A stretch of DNA of 64,000 nt, from the NCBI GenBank assembly GCA_023525715.1, contig CM042014.1, positions 22,692,904 through 22,756,903 of the forward strand, read 5' to 3'. This stretch comes from Cichorium intybus (taxonomy: Eukaryota; Streptophyta; Magnoliopsida; Asterales; Asteraceae). How positions within the stretch are numbered: position 1 is the stretch's first letter; each line of letters begins with the position of its first letter. The translations under genes were made by a program, and so were the position numbers. Positions 1-13,089 of this stretch are shown here, piece by piece. The notes under the pieces are model-generated. The model made no database searches. It was not told where the DNA came from and saw nothing but the letters and a program-made list of their open reading frames with translations.

Positions 1-3000
1 ATGCTTGTGACTAATGGATTCAACAAGATCCTTATTATCTATTTTGGTCATGAATTATATACTTTCAAGTAACGATCGCAAGCTTTTGAAATTACATTCT
101 AGATTTGATGGTTCTTTAATCTTAATGTTGATATTTTATGTGAATTAAGAGCTCATTTAGTTCATGATAGTGATTAAAGAGGAATTGAAGAGCTTATTTG
201 ATTTCCTTATTGTAAAGAAGAATCTAGGTAATTTAAGTTTTTAAGAGCTATAGTAAAATTGTAATGAATAAAAACTCATTGCACCATAAACTATGTTAAT
301 TGATTAACTAACAGGATTTGTGGGTGAAACCTATATTGAATTCTTTCTCTCTACTAGTTTTCATCACTTGATTTACTCTCTTATTTTAAAAATTATTTTG
401 CATGCTTAGAATTAGAATGAAGGCTCATTTAACACCATTTTAAGTTATAGAGTTAGCATCTTTTGAGTTGGACTTAATAGCGGATCCCTTAAGGGGGCAA
501 GGAGAGGCCATGCCCCCTTATTTTTTAACCCAACTAGAAGAAGGATACCACCTTCCAAGTAAAAATCTCTTAATAGATCATTATTTCCTTTAGCAACTAT
601 TCACGATGCATTAACATCAATATCAAGTAGTTGCTTTCTCAAAATTGAATATATAGTGAATAATAGAAATCAGAAACCGGAATTTATTCCAACACAAGTT
701 AAAAGAGCTGAAAATCACCATTTAGATTGATGAAAATTGTAGTAAACAAAAAACATATTTGGTTTTTGATAGTGCCAAAAAAGCCTGTTATAATGAAAAC
801 ATTGAACATCAATCTCTACAATATGAATCGAAGTATTGGAGATGGAATCTACAACTTATGAATCTCCTTTAGAACACATTATCGTATACCAAAGGTGAAC
901 AAATAATTAATTCTATACTACACCGAGTCACGATTATCAGCAAAATATGGAAGAGGCCAACAAGAACTCTTAAATCACAAACCGAAAAGATATATGCTCC
1001 CTCTCCACTTTAAACTTCAACTATAACACTTTTAACTTTAGCTTTCTAGACACTCCTTACATATTTATTTCACTTTAATCTGGTATACAAACAAACCAAG
1101 TTAGTATCTAAACTTCACAACCTTTACAATGTTGGAGATTGGAAAATTAGAATGTTGATATTTTAACGCCTTTCTACTGAAAAGATGAAGTGCGAGCAGT
1201 GCACACATCATAGCTTTTATTAATCTCATTTGCTTCATCTATTTCTCCCTGGACATGGTCATCTATATATCATTCACAAAACATTTATCCACTCATTAGT
1301 CAATTATATATCGTCCAATAAGAGGAACTGTCAACTCAAACGAATATGATAACCGAACATGATAAAACCAATTAACAATCTAAAGTAAAACCAAATTTTC
1401 AAGCAAGTATACATTAATAAGTAAATTTGTATAAACCTATACATATCATCTATTCCAAAATTAAAATATCTTTCATTTGTCTAAAACTGAAAAAGACAGT
1501 CTAATTGGTTAGTTATATCGTTTATATTTTTGATATGTCATAATTTTGAACAAAAATAACTAATTTTATAGGTTTGTTTTAAAATTTTGGTTTCGACCTC
1601 TTTAAATGTTGTAACTTTAATACTAGTGGTTGTGTTCGGCCCTTGCTAGGGATTCATTTATCTTGCAATCGTCTTATCACTACTAAACGATACGTTAAAC
1701 TCAGTCACATGTATACATGTTATACCTTTACACTTCCTTTAATATTATCATTCCTAGCCACGTGGAATACGTCCTCTTTTTCTTGTCTTTAGTATGTATC
1801 ATTTCTCAATTAATTTTCTCTTGCGCACTATCAATTTGATAATATCATTTTTAGTATTTAAAGCTTACCATATAAACAAAATTTATGTAACGTAATGATA
1901 GATTTGGTTATCGTCGATGGTCATCAATACGAGCTTATTATCAACGTCGATGTCCATCAATACTTATAGGGTCGGGTTGTCAATGTCGATGTTCATCAAT
2001 AATTATAGGATTGAATTTTTGAAACCATGATTTGCTTCATTATCGATTATTCTTTTGATTTTAATAATAACGCCGATCTAAAGCTTCAATGTTGTAACAT
2101 GTAGGTGTTATTTTGTTGGTTTTGTGTGGTTGTAATAGCTCATTCTAAAATAGTAGGAAAACTATATGTTTAATCTAGAATTTGGTATATTGGTTGAGAA
2201 GTCAAATAAATGGTTTAAATTTTTAGTACAATACGATTGCGGTTGTCTGTGTCATTGCATTAACGATAAGATTACATGTGACGGGACTTTTCAAGCTATC
2301 TCTTCATTTGCCATATTAGCTCGCATTGAGAATTGTCGAAATTTTGTTGGATGTGCAATAATTTTATGAAGAAATTCGTGATGCTTCAGCACGTTGCATC
2401 TATTAATTTAATCGATTAAAAGAAGTAAAATTTTAGTTTACGCATTTTCTCTTACTTCATTTGCAATTGTTTCTCTATTTGCATATCATGAAACTGTTAT
2501 TTTATTGAGACATAATTAATTTACACTTAGGTAGTTGATCTGACTGTTACAAAACTAAATATTCTGTCGATTAGGTTAGTTTTACTTAATTATTTCATGG
2601 GAAGCAACCTAATATTTCGGTATAGAATTAATGTGTTAACCAACTCCCAACTTTATTTTGTTTTCTATATTTTAAATCTACACAAAAATACGATACTCCA
2701 TTTATTATTCAAACAAATGTATAATTTATAAGTTAGTTAACTAATATGAATATATGATGATTCAAATCCATTAGGCATTTAGAATTTAATTAGAAGACAA
2801 GTAAAGATGGGACATTAATAATTAGTCAATAAAATTACACGTTAAGGGTTTGGTAATTTGGTTCAACCATATGTCCATATCCCAACCTTTTGGAACTTTG
2901 TGGTAAACCATCATTCAATTTCACTACCTACAAAAACATAGCAAACAAAAAAAAAACACAAATTATTCTTATAATATTTTTTTTACTTCACAGAAATGAG

Positions 3001-3050
3001 TAAACACTATATACACATCAAAATATATAAACGCATCACCAAAATTTTAA
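1..3050. other. AT-rich intergenic sequence, no gene recognised
   Basis: No coding sequence is supported in this stretch; the one 67-codon frame at 2166-2369 has no recognisable motif. Visible items are a 10-bp hairpin near 490-522 (stem TAAGGGGGCA / TGCCCCCTTA) and a short degenerate minisatellite at about 1905-2010 with the recurring words CGTCGATG and CATCAATA. The rest looks like decayed repeats. Confidence 0.6.
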
Positions 3051-3993
3051 AGATAAATTTAAAAACTAACACTAAATTTTCAAAATAAATCGATTTTGAT
3101 GCGTTATTTTTTTCAACTAAGTCACTAAGTTTTCATTTTTTTTTCAATTAAGTCACTATGTTTCAAATTTAGTTCAATGTTGATCACTTCACCTATCAAC
3201 CTGGTTATCAACTGACGTGATATGATAACGTATTAGTCTTTGATGATGTAACACTGACATGACAGCTGACGTGACATTTAGGTGTCAAATTTAAAAAATT
3301 AACACAGTGTCAAAATCAAAATTTTCTAAAAAATTACTGTCTTTTTTAGAATCTGTCTTTTATTAAATTTGAAAATTTATTGATTGTTAAAATGTAACTA
3401 ATTTTTTATTTATTATATTAGTTCTCATTGTATAGCTAAAATTTGTACAAATTTTTTTAGTAAAGTATAATTACTTTGGTTAATTGCAAATTATAGGTTC
3501 TTATTTTATTTTGTTATTTATCAATTATTCGTATATTCTATCATCTAATTTATATCAAATATAAAATAACAATAAACTATTGACGGTTTCTAATGAAATT
3601 TAAAGTTTGATTTTTGATAAAATATATAAAAAGGTATTTTAAATATATTTAAAATAGTTTATCAGAGTTCTATTTATTTTTATTTGATAACATTACTTAT
3701 ATTTAATCACAAAATAAATTATAAATAATATATGTATCATTTAGTTATTTTTAATTATTAGTAAATTATATTATGTAGTGTATATTAAATAAGAAATAAT
3801 AATCAACTATTGTCATGTCAACATCATATAATTAAAGAATGATACGTTATCACGACGTGGTTAATATTGAAACAAAATTGAAAATATAGTGATTTAATCG
3901 AAAAAACTGAAAATTTAGAGACTTAATTGAAAAAAATAACAGTGTTAAAATCGATATTTTTTGAAAAACTTAGTGTGTTTTTAAAATTTGCCC
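3051..3993. mobile_element. MULE-like foldback element, no coding capacity
   Basis: The two ends are long inverted repeats of roughly 150-180 bp (left about 3051-3230, right about 3840-3993). Shared words include TTATTTTTTTCAA, AAGTCACTA and GATAACGTAT, with many point differences. The flanks are AAATTTTAA on the left (3042-3050) and TAATTTTAA on the right (3994-4002), an 8/9 match that fits the 9-bp target duplication of Mutator-like elements. The interior is AT-rich and non-coding. The arms share wording (caattaagtcactatgttt) with the foldback at 40079-40935. The MULE assignment is inference. Confidence 0.5.
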
Positions 3994-4687
3994 TAATTTT
4001 AATTACATATCTTAACATGAATACATATTAATTAGTTTTTGAAATGAATATTATTATTCAAGATGGGTTGGGAGCAATTCAAGTACATGACATCAAGACT
4101 TTTTAAATATAAGAGAAATAGACATTTGTCATCTTATTTATCAAACATTTTTGGTGTTATATATATATTTTTTCAAAACCTATATAAATGTTTATCTATT
4201 ATTAGTCTATATTTAAATGGGAGTGATATCAAATCATGATCGTGAACTTCTCATTTGCATCCCTACGTATATGACTATGCTATGTTCGGAACCAAGTGTC
4301 GGGTTCGTTTTGATTATATACATTTTACATGTGTGTTTGATTGTATAAGAATGTGGGTGAAAGGAAAGCGCAGTAGAGAAAATTGAAACCCTAGCAGAGG
4401 TGAGTATGAGGAGTGGGCACAAAAATAGAAGCAGTAGTAAGACCAAGCGGTACGGGTGCGATGAAGGAGAGGCGGGGTCCAGGTGGCCTCCATCACCGCA
4501 CGGGAACAACGCCCCAGTTGGGGTGTTACCCGCGGTGATGGACATCGCGCAGGGTTGGTTCGTCGCCCGGGGAAGAGAAGGAAATTTACAGTTTTGGTCC
4601 CTGATGTTTGGCATGGTTTAAAAATCCACCCCCCCCCAAACGTCTACATTTCAACGGTTGGAAAATAAAAAAAAATTAATTCTTTTT

Positions 4688-4692
<5 letters not shown>

Positions 4693-4783
<91 letters not shown>
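4693..4783. repeat. (TA)n microsatellite
   Basis: About 45 uninterrupted AT dinucleotides in the 5' region of the Harbinger element, just upstream of the transposase start. It produces spurious Tyr-Ile reading frames on both strands. Confidence 0.95.
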
Positions 4784-4784
<1 letters not shown>

Positions 4785-4854
4785 TCACACATACAACAAT
4801 TTTAACACACAAAACCCTCCCATCTTCATACATACACTTTTTAAAAACATACAA

Positions 4855-6270
4855 ATGTCTTCATCTGATAACAACGAAATGTCTTCAAAATCGACGTCGT
4901 CAGACGAGGATAACGGCCAGGGAAATGACGAGCAATTCAACGGTAATTTAATGCAACGCACGCTAGCGTACTTCGAAAACCAAGCGGGAAGTTCAAATGT
5001 GTCGAGAAGAAGACGGGGTGCTAATTTACGTAGAGAACGTGACGACGGCCATGATCGTTTAATTAACGATTATTTTGTCGATGATGCCGTATACGCTTCC
5101 AAGTTCCGGCGTAGGTTCCGCATGGATAAACAATTGTTTTTACGCATTGTTGGTGATTTGGAAGCACGATTCTCGTATTTTCAACAACGGTGGGATGCTA
5201 GAGGCGTAAAAGGGTTTACACTGATTCAAAAATGCACAGCGGCTATCCGACAACTAGCCACGGGTTTAGGAGCCGACTCGTGGCATGAGTACCTACGAAT
5301 GTCCGAGAGAACGACACGGGACGCACTTTACAAGTTTTCAAAGGCCATCATCAAGGTTTATGGTCCCCGATATTTACGTAAGCCAACGACGAACGTCATA
5401 CATCAACTATACACAATTCACCAAGGAAGGCATGGCTTACCCGGGATGATCGGCAGCATTGATTGCATGCACTGGGCGTGGTCGATGTGCCCCAATGCAT
5501 GGCGTGGTCAGTTTATGCGGGGCGACCACAAAGAGCCGACAATAATTTTAGAAGCGGTCGCATCGACGGATCTTTGGTTTTGGAATGCTTTTTTCGGAGT
5601 TGCCGGGTCTAACAACGACATCAACGTACTCGATCAATCGCCCGTATTCAACGATATATTTCAGGGTATATCTCATGACGTCCCATTTGTCGTGAACGAC
5701 GTTACTTACAAACGTGGTTATTATTTGACCGATGAGATTTATCCCGAGTACTCTGTTTTTGTGAAGGCGTGGTCACATCCGAACGACGAAAAACGTTTGA
5801 GGTTTAAGGCGGTCCAAGAAGGAGCTCGGAAGGATATAGAACGAGCGTTCGGCGTACTTAAAAAACGTTTCAACATTATTTACAATCCGGCACGGACTTC
5901 GGACGAAAGAAAAATTAAGTCGTTGATGTACGCGTGCATTATTCTACACAATATGATTTTAGAACACGAAGGGAAAGCTATTTGCCGATTTGATGAAAAT
6001 GAAGTGTTGCCACATCCTGAGCCTCTCGGTTTTGACACGGCTCAATACCGAGCAAATAGAACGGAGGTACGTAGCCGTGAGTTGCACAACAACCTTCGAG
6101 CGGACTTGTCGGAACATGTCCACCGGAATGCAGTTGAAGCCATCGAAATTGAAGAAGACGAAGAATTGTTCTTGACGACGGATGAAGAAGCGGAGGAGTA
6201 TATGGATGACGACGACGATGAAGATGAAGATGATGAAGACGACAACGACTCCTACGGCTCGGAAGATTGA
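4855..6270 (+). CDS. PIF/Harbinger transposase-derived nuclease (DDE_Tnp_4, HARBI1/ALP1-like)
   Basis: An intact 471-aa frame. Residues 1 to about 65 are Ser/Asp/Asn/Arg-rich and probably disordered. A conserved helical domain follows ([31 protein letters not shown]), then the DDE nuclease core. The three acidic residues can be assigned to GSIDCMHW (first D), GSNNDINVL (second D) and [16 protein letters not shown] (E). The C-terminal 40 residues are a run of Asp/Glu. In this family the protein cuts and joins transposon ends in the nucleus, usually with a separate Myb-like DNA-binding partner. The start ATG at 4855 lies about 70 bp after a (TA)n tract. No frameshift or stop interrupts the frame. 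A domesticated gene is possible, but the flanking terminal repeats and TAA duplications make a resident transposon more likely. Confidence 0.88.
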   Translation: MSSSDNNEMSSKSTSSDEDNGQGNDEQFNGNLMQRTLAYFENQAGSSNVSRRRRGANLRRERDDGHDRLINDYFVDDAVYASKFRRRFRMDKQLFLRIVGDLEARFSYFQQRWDARGVKGFTLIQKCTAAIRQLATGLGADSWHEYLRMSERTTRDALYKFSKAIIKVYGPRYLRKPTTNVIHQLYTIHQGRHGLPGMIGSIDCMHWAWSMCPNAWRGQFMRGDHKEPTIILEAVASTDLWFWNAFFGVAGSNNDINVLDQSPVFNDIFQGISHDVPFVVNDVTYKRGYYLTDEIYPEYSVFVKAWSHPNDEKRLRFKAVQEGARKDIERAFGVLKKRFNIIYNPARTSDERKIKSLMYACIILHNMILEHEGKAICRFDENEVLPHPEPLGFDTAQYRANRTEVRSRELHNNLRADLSEHVHRNAVEAIEIEEDEELFLTTDEEAEEYMDDDDDEDEDDEDDNDSYGSED

Positions 6271-6579
6271 CGTTTTATTTTTTCATGTTTCATCGTGTGT
6301 CGTTTTTATTTTTCGTTAGTTTTATTTGTCGTTTGTCGTTTGTCGTTTTAATTTACGTTTGTATTTTTAATTTCTTTTAATTAATGAAATGTTATTTAAA
6401 AAAAAAGTTAGTTTGGTTTAATTTAATTTAATTTATTTTTTATTTATTTAAAACAAAAATTGAGAGGTTACCGTTTCCTAGATTTGAATGGGTGAAGGGA
6501 AGGTGAGGGGAAGGTGAGGTGGCGTATATGTGGCACCAGAACCCCTTGGTGTGGAGGGTTCCCATACCTCTCAGTCTAA

Positions 6580-7078
6580 GGATAACGACAACTGTGGTCT
6601 GCTTTCCTATTTTCCTTTATGGAAAAACCAGTCATGCACAGTGGATGTCTGTCGTATATTTTGCCTATTCTCAGTGGTAATGTCGCCGATTACCGATGAC
6701 CAGCAGTCATCACTTATGTACGGAAACCCTACCTCTCTCTCTCTCTCATGCAGTTTTTTGAGAGTTTTAAGCCTCACGATATAAGTGTTTTTTAACCAAG
6801 TTTTTTGGTATTATTTGGTCTTACGTCAAATTACAAACCAATTTTTTTTAATAAACATGCACAGTAGAACCAGTTTTTTCATATAACTTTTTCTTGGTCC
6901 TACAAATACAATATATATTAATATAATACAAATATCAATAAAACTATTATTTAAAAAAAACTGTAACCATAGAGCTTCCTAATTATCAAATTTTTGAAAA
7001 ACTTGGTTTTCATTGCCAGTTGACATGTTATCATTTTATCGACGATATAAATACATCATTATTTATATATGATTGTCA
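6580..7078. other. Intergenic, repeat-like, no gene
   Basis: No coding sequence is supported. The stretch from about 6780 to 7010 contains accatagagcttcctaattatca, words shared with the cluster at 31010-31600, so a dispersed MITE-type repeat is likely. Confidence 0.45.
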
Positions 7079-7290
7079 CATACCCACCACCCTAACCACC
7101 TTAATCACCAACGCTACCACCGTAGCCCTTACTGCCACCACCATTACCATCTCTACCACTACCACTGTTGTTGCCACCTCTACCACAACTACCACCTATG
7201 ACACCGCCACATTTACCACCTTAACCACCACCATCACCACTACCTCTATCACCGCAACTGCTACCACCACCTCCACCTTCGTCACTATCC
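7079..7290. repeat. ACC/CCA-rich simple-sequence tract
   Basis: A pyrimidine-biased run built from CCACC, TACCA and ACCACT triplets with strong C-over-G asymmetry on the plus strand. It reads as a Thr-rich frame (ending at 7298) that shows no domain and is best treated as low-complexity DNA. Confidence 0.7.
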
Positions 7291-7314
7291 AGTACTAGCA
7301 AATCATATATGATT

Positions 7315-7432
<118 letters not shown>

Positions 7433-7499
7433 TTGAAACTTTAAATGAAAACAATTATTAAATCGAGAACGCGAAAACAAATATAGACCACACATTTTT

Positions 7500-7900
7500 A
7501 AAAGAGCCCCAACCCGCCCACATCAGTCACCCACACCAACCAGTCCTATCACAAACCGTCACCAACTACACCCAACCCCCTCCACACTAACCACCAGCAT
7601 CAACCCACCCTAACCACCCCCACCACGAGTACCCACCCCACCTCCACTCCCACTCCACCCCCGAACCAATTTTTTTTTAATTTTTTTTTTAAATTTGTTT
7701 GCCCCCACCTTATCCTTGTCTCACCCTACCCCCCCCCCCCCCACATTCGAGCCACCCGTACACCCCCTCCTCGATTTTTTTATTTTATCACCTACTTTCG
7801 CGCTAACCCACCCCACCCTACCCCAACTCCAAACATAAAAAAATTAGTTTCTTTTTTAATTGTTTTACCACCCACCGCTATCATACTCCACCCACATAAA
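7500..7900. repeat. C-rich half of a C-rich/G-rich inverted block pair
   Basis: A plus-strand C-rich block of words such as CCCACCCCACCC and TTACCACCCACC alternating with short A/T runs. The same words occur in reverse complement at 8925-9425, on the far side of an AT-rich tandem-repeat core. No coding sequence is seen. Confidence 0.55.
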
Positions 7901-7904
7901 TTTT

Positions 7905-8900
7905 TATTTTTTATGATATTTCTCATTATATGTAATTAATCTAATGTGATTAAGTTATTCACATTGATTAGAGCATATTATTTACATATGATTAAAACCT
8001 GTTTTTAACAAGTGAATATGTACATAACGAAATTTTTATTTTTAAAATTTATTATTATTATATATATTTAATCACATGCGATTAAACCTTATTATTCACA
8101 TGTTATAGACCATTTTATTCACATGTGATAATAACTTGTTATTTACATGTGAATATGTATTTAACGAATTTTTTTAAATAATTTTTATTATTATATGTAT
8201 TTAATCACATTTGATTAAATATTGTTATTCATATATAATTAAGTTATTCAAATGTGATTAAATCAGTAATTTACACGTTAATATACACATAACAAAATTT
8301 TTATTTCTAAATAATTTCTCTTATTATATCTATTTAATAGCATGCGATTAAACCATGCTACTCACGTATGATTAAAACATGTTATTCATATGTGATTAGA
8401 CCATACTATTCATGTGTGATTAAAATATGTTGTTCACATGTGAATATATACACATCAAATTTTTTTATTATTTAAATAATTTTTTATTATATGTATTCAA
8501 TCACATGTGATTAAACCTTGTTATTCACATATAATTAAGCTATTCAAATATAATAAACCATATTAATCATATGTGAATATTCACATATGATTAACCCTAT
8601 TATTCATGTGTAAATATATAAATAACGAATTTTTTTTCTTATCGCATGTAAATACTTATCAGACCTGGCAATTTGAGACACGAATACACGAGTTTGTGAG
8701 AGACACGACACGACACGAATACATTTTAAAAATGGAAATAAAGCTTATTTCTCTTTGTGTATTCGTATTGTGTGAAATTCGTGTGTGACACGAATTGACG
8801 ACACGAATACACGAATCGCCAGGTAACTTACGATTGATTATGTTATTAACATGTCATTAAACCTTATTATTCACATGTGAATATTTTCATAACAAATTAA
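7905..8900. repeat. Degenerate tandem repeats with CACATGTG palindromes
   Basis: Imperfect units of roughly 130-170 bp. Each contains an ATAACGAA(A)TTTTT word, then TTTAATCACATGTGATTAAACC and TATTCACATGTGAATAT variants. The array lies between the C-rich block to its left and the G-rich block to its right. It is interrupted by the small palindromic insertion at 8663-8824. Confidence 0.6.
8663..8824. mobile_element. Small MITE-like palindromic insertion
   Basis: The ends are ACCTGGCAATT and AATCGCCAGGT, which are inverted repeats with one mismatch. The flanking interior repeats GACACGAATACACGA on the left and its counterparts on the right. The 162-bp unit interrupts the surrounding tandem array. 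No convincing target-site duplication was found, so the class is unassigned. Confidence 0.45.
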
Positions 8901-8924
8901 AATTTATGTATAGATAAGGGTAGG

Positions 8925-9430
8925 TGGGGGTATGGTGGAGATGAAAAAATATAAGGGAGTTGGGTGGGAGTGGTTGAGGGGTGGGGTGGAGTGGGGGATG
9001 AGGCAGGAGGTGAATGGTAAAAATATTAATTTTTAAGGAGGGCGTAGGATGTGGGTAGGGTGGGTTGGGACGGGAGTGTGGTAAAAAAACTTAAAAAAAT
9101 AATTTTTTTTTTGGGGGGAAGGGGTCGATGTAACAATGATGGATGGTAAAATATTTTTAATAAAAAGTTTTTTTAGGTGGGGTGCGACAAGAGTCGTTGG
9201 TAAAAAAAATAAATTTTTTTGGAGGGGGGGTAAGATAAGGGTGGGGTGGGTTGGGTACCGGTGGTTGAAGTGGTGGAAGTGAGTGGTTAAAATTTTTAAA
9301 AAATTAAAAAAAAATTGGGAAGGTCATTGGGTGTGGTGGGTAGGTAAGGGTAGGCAGGGATATGATAGAGATGGGTAGTCGTAGTTGTGGTGGAGGCGTA
9401 GGAGGTGTGGTATTGGTTTGCAAAGGAGTG
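8925..9430. repeat. G-rich half of the inverted block pair
   Basis: A plus-strand G-rich block with words GGTGGGG, GGGTGGGTTGGG and GATAAGGGTGGGGTGGG. It is the reverse-complement counterpart of 7500-7900 in word content and A/T-run alternation. No coding sequence is seen. Confidence 0.55.
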
Positions 9431-9502
9431 AGAATGGATGAGGGCTTATTGTAAAATTATGTGGATTGTATTTGTTCATACGTTTTCAATTTTAATAATT
9501 GG

Positions 9503-10529
<1,027 letters not shown>

Positions 10530-10718
10530 TTAAATGGAGTCGACGGATATGTCTGGAAGAAGGGGTAATTGAATAGAGATGTGACATAAAACCGAAACCG
10601 AATAACCAAATTGAACCGAATGATGTTTGAGTTATTTGGTTTTTGGTTAATTTGAGTTGGTTAACCGAATAAGAAATTATATACATTTTTTACATTCTAT
10701 ATGTATAAATTTATTTTC

Positions 10719-10723
<5 letters not shown>

Positions 10724-10791
<68 letters not shown>
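10724..10791. repeat. (TA)n microsatellite
   Basis: A 34-unit AT array. The flanks at 10580-10680 and 10920-11130 are rich in ACCGAA/TTCGGT words, which suggests it expanded inside a degenerate MITE-type repeat. Confidence 0.9.
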
Positions 10792-10796
<5 letters not shown>

Positions 10797-11149
10797 AATC
10801 AATAGAAATTGTGCGTTTTATCCCATATTGATGTATAAAAAAAATACAAAGGAGATTTAATCTATAAAAAAGTATCGTAATAAAGATGTCAAGTAGTAGT
10901 AGAAAACAAAACAACATTTTAATATCGGTTCACCATGGGGTTAGATAGTATTCAGTTTTTTTACCGAATATTGATGATTTATAATAAAGTTGTTTTTTTT
11001 ATTTGGTTTAATAGTAAACAAATTGAATAAACCAACGTCAATTAAATCGAAACAATTTAACCGAACGTTATTTGATTTGGTTACGATTAATATATAAATA
11101 TTAACAAAAAAACCGATTTAACCGACCGATAATACTCCTAAATTATTGA

Positions 11150-11311
11150 AATTTGAATGACATCCCTCTCCAACCTTGAGGTTGAGGGTTCAATCCCCAC
11201 TATGAGGAATATGTGGATTTATGGTGATTAGAGTAGGAGTAGGATTATGATAGATTTGCGGTTTAAAAAAAATAAAAAAAATAAAAACAAAAATAAAAAA
11301 ATGGCATCCAT
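11150..11311 (+). mobile_element. SINE-like sequence (tRNA-derived 3' part)
   Basis: Contains GAGGGTTCAATCCCC, close to a pol III box B (GGTTCRANNCC). About 60 bp later come GGAGTAGGATTATGATAGATTTGCGGTTT and an A-rich tail (AAAAAAAATAAAA...). A similar tail occurs on the minus strand around 39450-39500 and again at 48628-48651. No clear box A is present, so the copy is probably 5'-truncated. Confidence 0.4.
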
Positions 11312-12855
11312 GAGTATGCGTAAGCTTTGACTAGGGGGCTATCCTGTACACTAGAGGATAAGTTCCACTTTAAACCGTTGGATTTTCATCCGATGGCTTA
11401 CATCAAATATGCTGTAGATGTAGCAGCTATTTGCTGACGACCGTCTAATCGTAACCAGTATAGCAGGAAGAACTCTTTGCTTGTAGGAGTTTACTTGGTA
11501 TAAAAAAGAACATTTTGAAGACTGTTTTGTTTTTTTAATATATAGAAATAAATTGTAGTTACAAAGTTTTAAAGTACGTTCATATCAAATTTTAAGGTGT
11601 CTTTCTATTCAAAAGTGTTTGTATCAATGACATGTCAAAGACAGAGAACATTTAAAGGAAATAAATATACCTGGTTTAAGTCAGACTTATATTTATCGGA
11701 TTTTAATAGATTAAAATACAGTTTATCTCGTTTTTTTTAAACAAATCCTATATTGTTCTATGTTTAGATTTATGTAATTTTGGTGAGTTTAATTACCGAC
11801 TGCGATTGATTCGAAGCCATAAAGTTTATGAACTTTAAGATAAATTTGATGATTTTAATATTTAGTTGTGTAATTACGTTATGTTTTGTGATTTCGAGCT
11901 TTATATATTAAGTTCGTGTGATTAGCCAACTAATTAATATTTATTAAATCGAAATTATTCGTGACTTTCTTATAAATGTTTTTCTTTTTCGTTTGAGATA
12001 ATCGAATGCTTTAACGTATGTATCAAAAGATGAAGTGATGGGTACATTAAAGTTTTAGAGAAAAAAGAGTGAGGGGCCGGGAATAATTCCAGGTGACACT
12101 CCCAATGAGAGAAACCCATAGAAACCGGGGGGAGTGATGCGAAAATTACACTTATTACATAAATTGAAACTGTAGACGTACCCCCCATTCTCCGTATAAC
12201 AATAAAAAATATCAAAATCAGAAAGTTTGATGTAACCATTCATAACCAATCAAATCTGATAAATAATGACTTTTGTCAGTACCTAGTGCATAACATTAAA
12301 TCAAAAGATTTTGGACAAACTCACCATGACATCATTTCATACAATACACCCTTCAGTGGAAGTTTGTACTTTTTTGCATGAAACTTCATAAAGCATACTA
12401 ATCAATGGGGTTAACTAAAGAAATATCATTTTGTTTTATATGAGGGTTATCGACCTTTTTAAAAGTTACCCTTTCAAAATAATCGTATTTTTCATAAATA
12501 ACGCTTTTTATCATGAATTTAATATAAAATAGATTTGTAAGTCGGGTTTTTGGAACATATTTTCAATTTCCAAAAAGTATTTGAAAATGAGTGTTTTCGA
12601 AAATTCATTTGACTATCGAAAATGTAATAATTTTCAAGATTAGATAGAAAATACATAGGAAAACTCTTTTTTACGAATGTATGACCCCAGTTAGATTTTT
12701 TTTTTTAATTTGATTTCCGAAATTAAGTAATTTAAAAATTGCTTTTTTAGAAATTTCCAAACTCAATTGTTATTTTCGAAATGCTTTTAGTGTACGAAAT
12801 TTTCCAAAATGATAGATAAGCACTTTGGTCAAAAAGTGCTTATTGAGTTAAATAA
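11312..12855. other. Intergenic AT-rich sequence, no gene recognised
   Basis: Short open frames around 11970-12249 lack recognisable domains and have no splice-supported extension. Nothing else could be assigned. Confidence 0.55.
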
Positions 12856-13065
12856 TGTTGTAATTATGGATCTTGAAAGATGAAGAAATTAATTATGTGA
12901 ATGGTTAAGTTCTAATCCATCCATGTGAGCTACTTATACAGAAAGCATCAAAGAAAAACTAATTGTAACTAATTCTTAACAACTTTTACAATAAATGACT
13001 AATTACTCTTGTATCAATAACTAACAAAACTAACAAATGTTAACAAAATTGGGTTAAGTCTAACA
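12856..13065 (-). repeat. 3' LTR of the old copia element
   Basis: 210 bp, TGTTGTAATTATGG to GTCTAACA. It matches 27869-28079 along its length with about 16 differences and a 1-bp indel. Confidence 0.9.
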
Positions 13066-13089
13066 CCCTCCGCCCAAGCTGGAGGGAAT

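Larger units (their letters stand above)
4441..6576 (+). mobile_element. Complete PIF/Harbinger DNA transposon
   Basis: The element is bounded by TAA target duplications (4438-4440 and 6577-6579), the 3-bp TWA type typical of PIF/Harbinger. The left terminus reads GACCAAGCGGTACGGG. The right terminus, read inward on the minus strand, is GACTGAGAGGTATGGG; 12 of 16 positions match. Inside are an intact DDE transposase gene and a (TA)n microsatellite at 4693-4783 upstream of its start codon. Autonomous PIF/Harbinger elements normally also carry a Myb/SANT-like ORF, and none is visible in these 2.1 kb, so transposition may need a partner in trans. Its termini resemble those of the broken element at 52145-59493. 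Confidence 0.8.

Noticed and set aside
7020..7298. Thr-rich secreted-protein-like frame
   Set aside because: Low-complexity ACC/CCA tract within a repeat block; no domain or conserved start.
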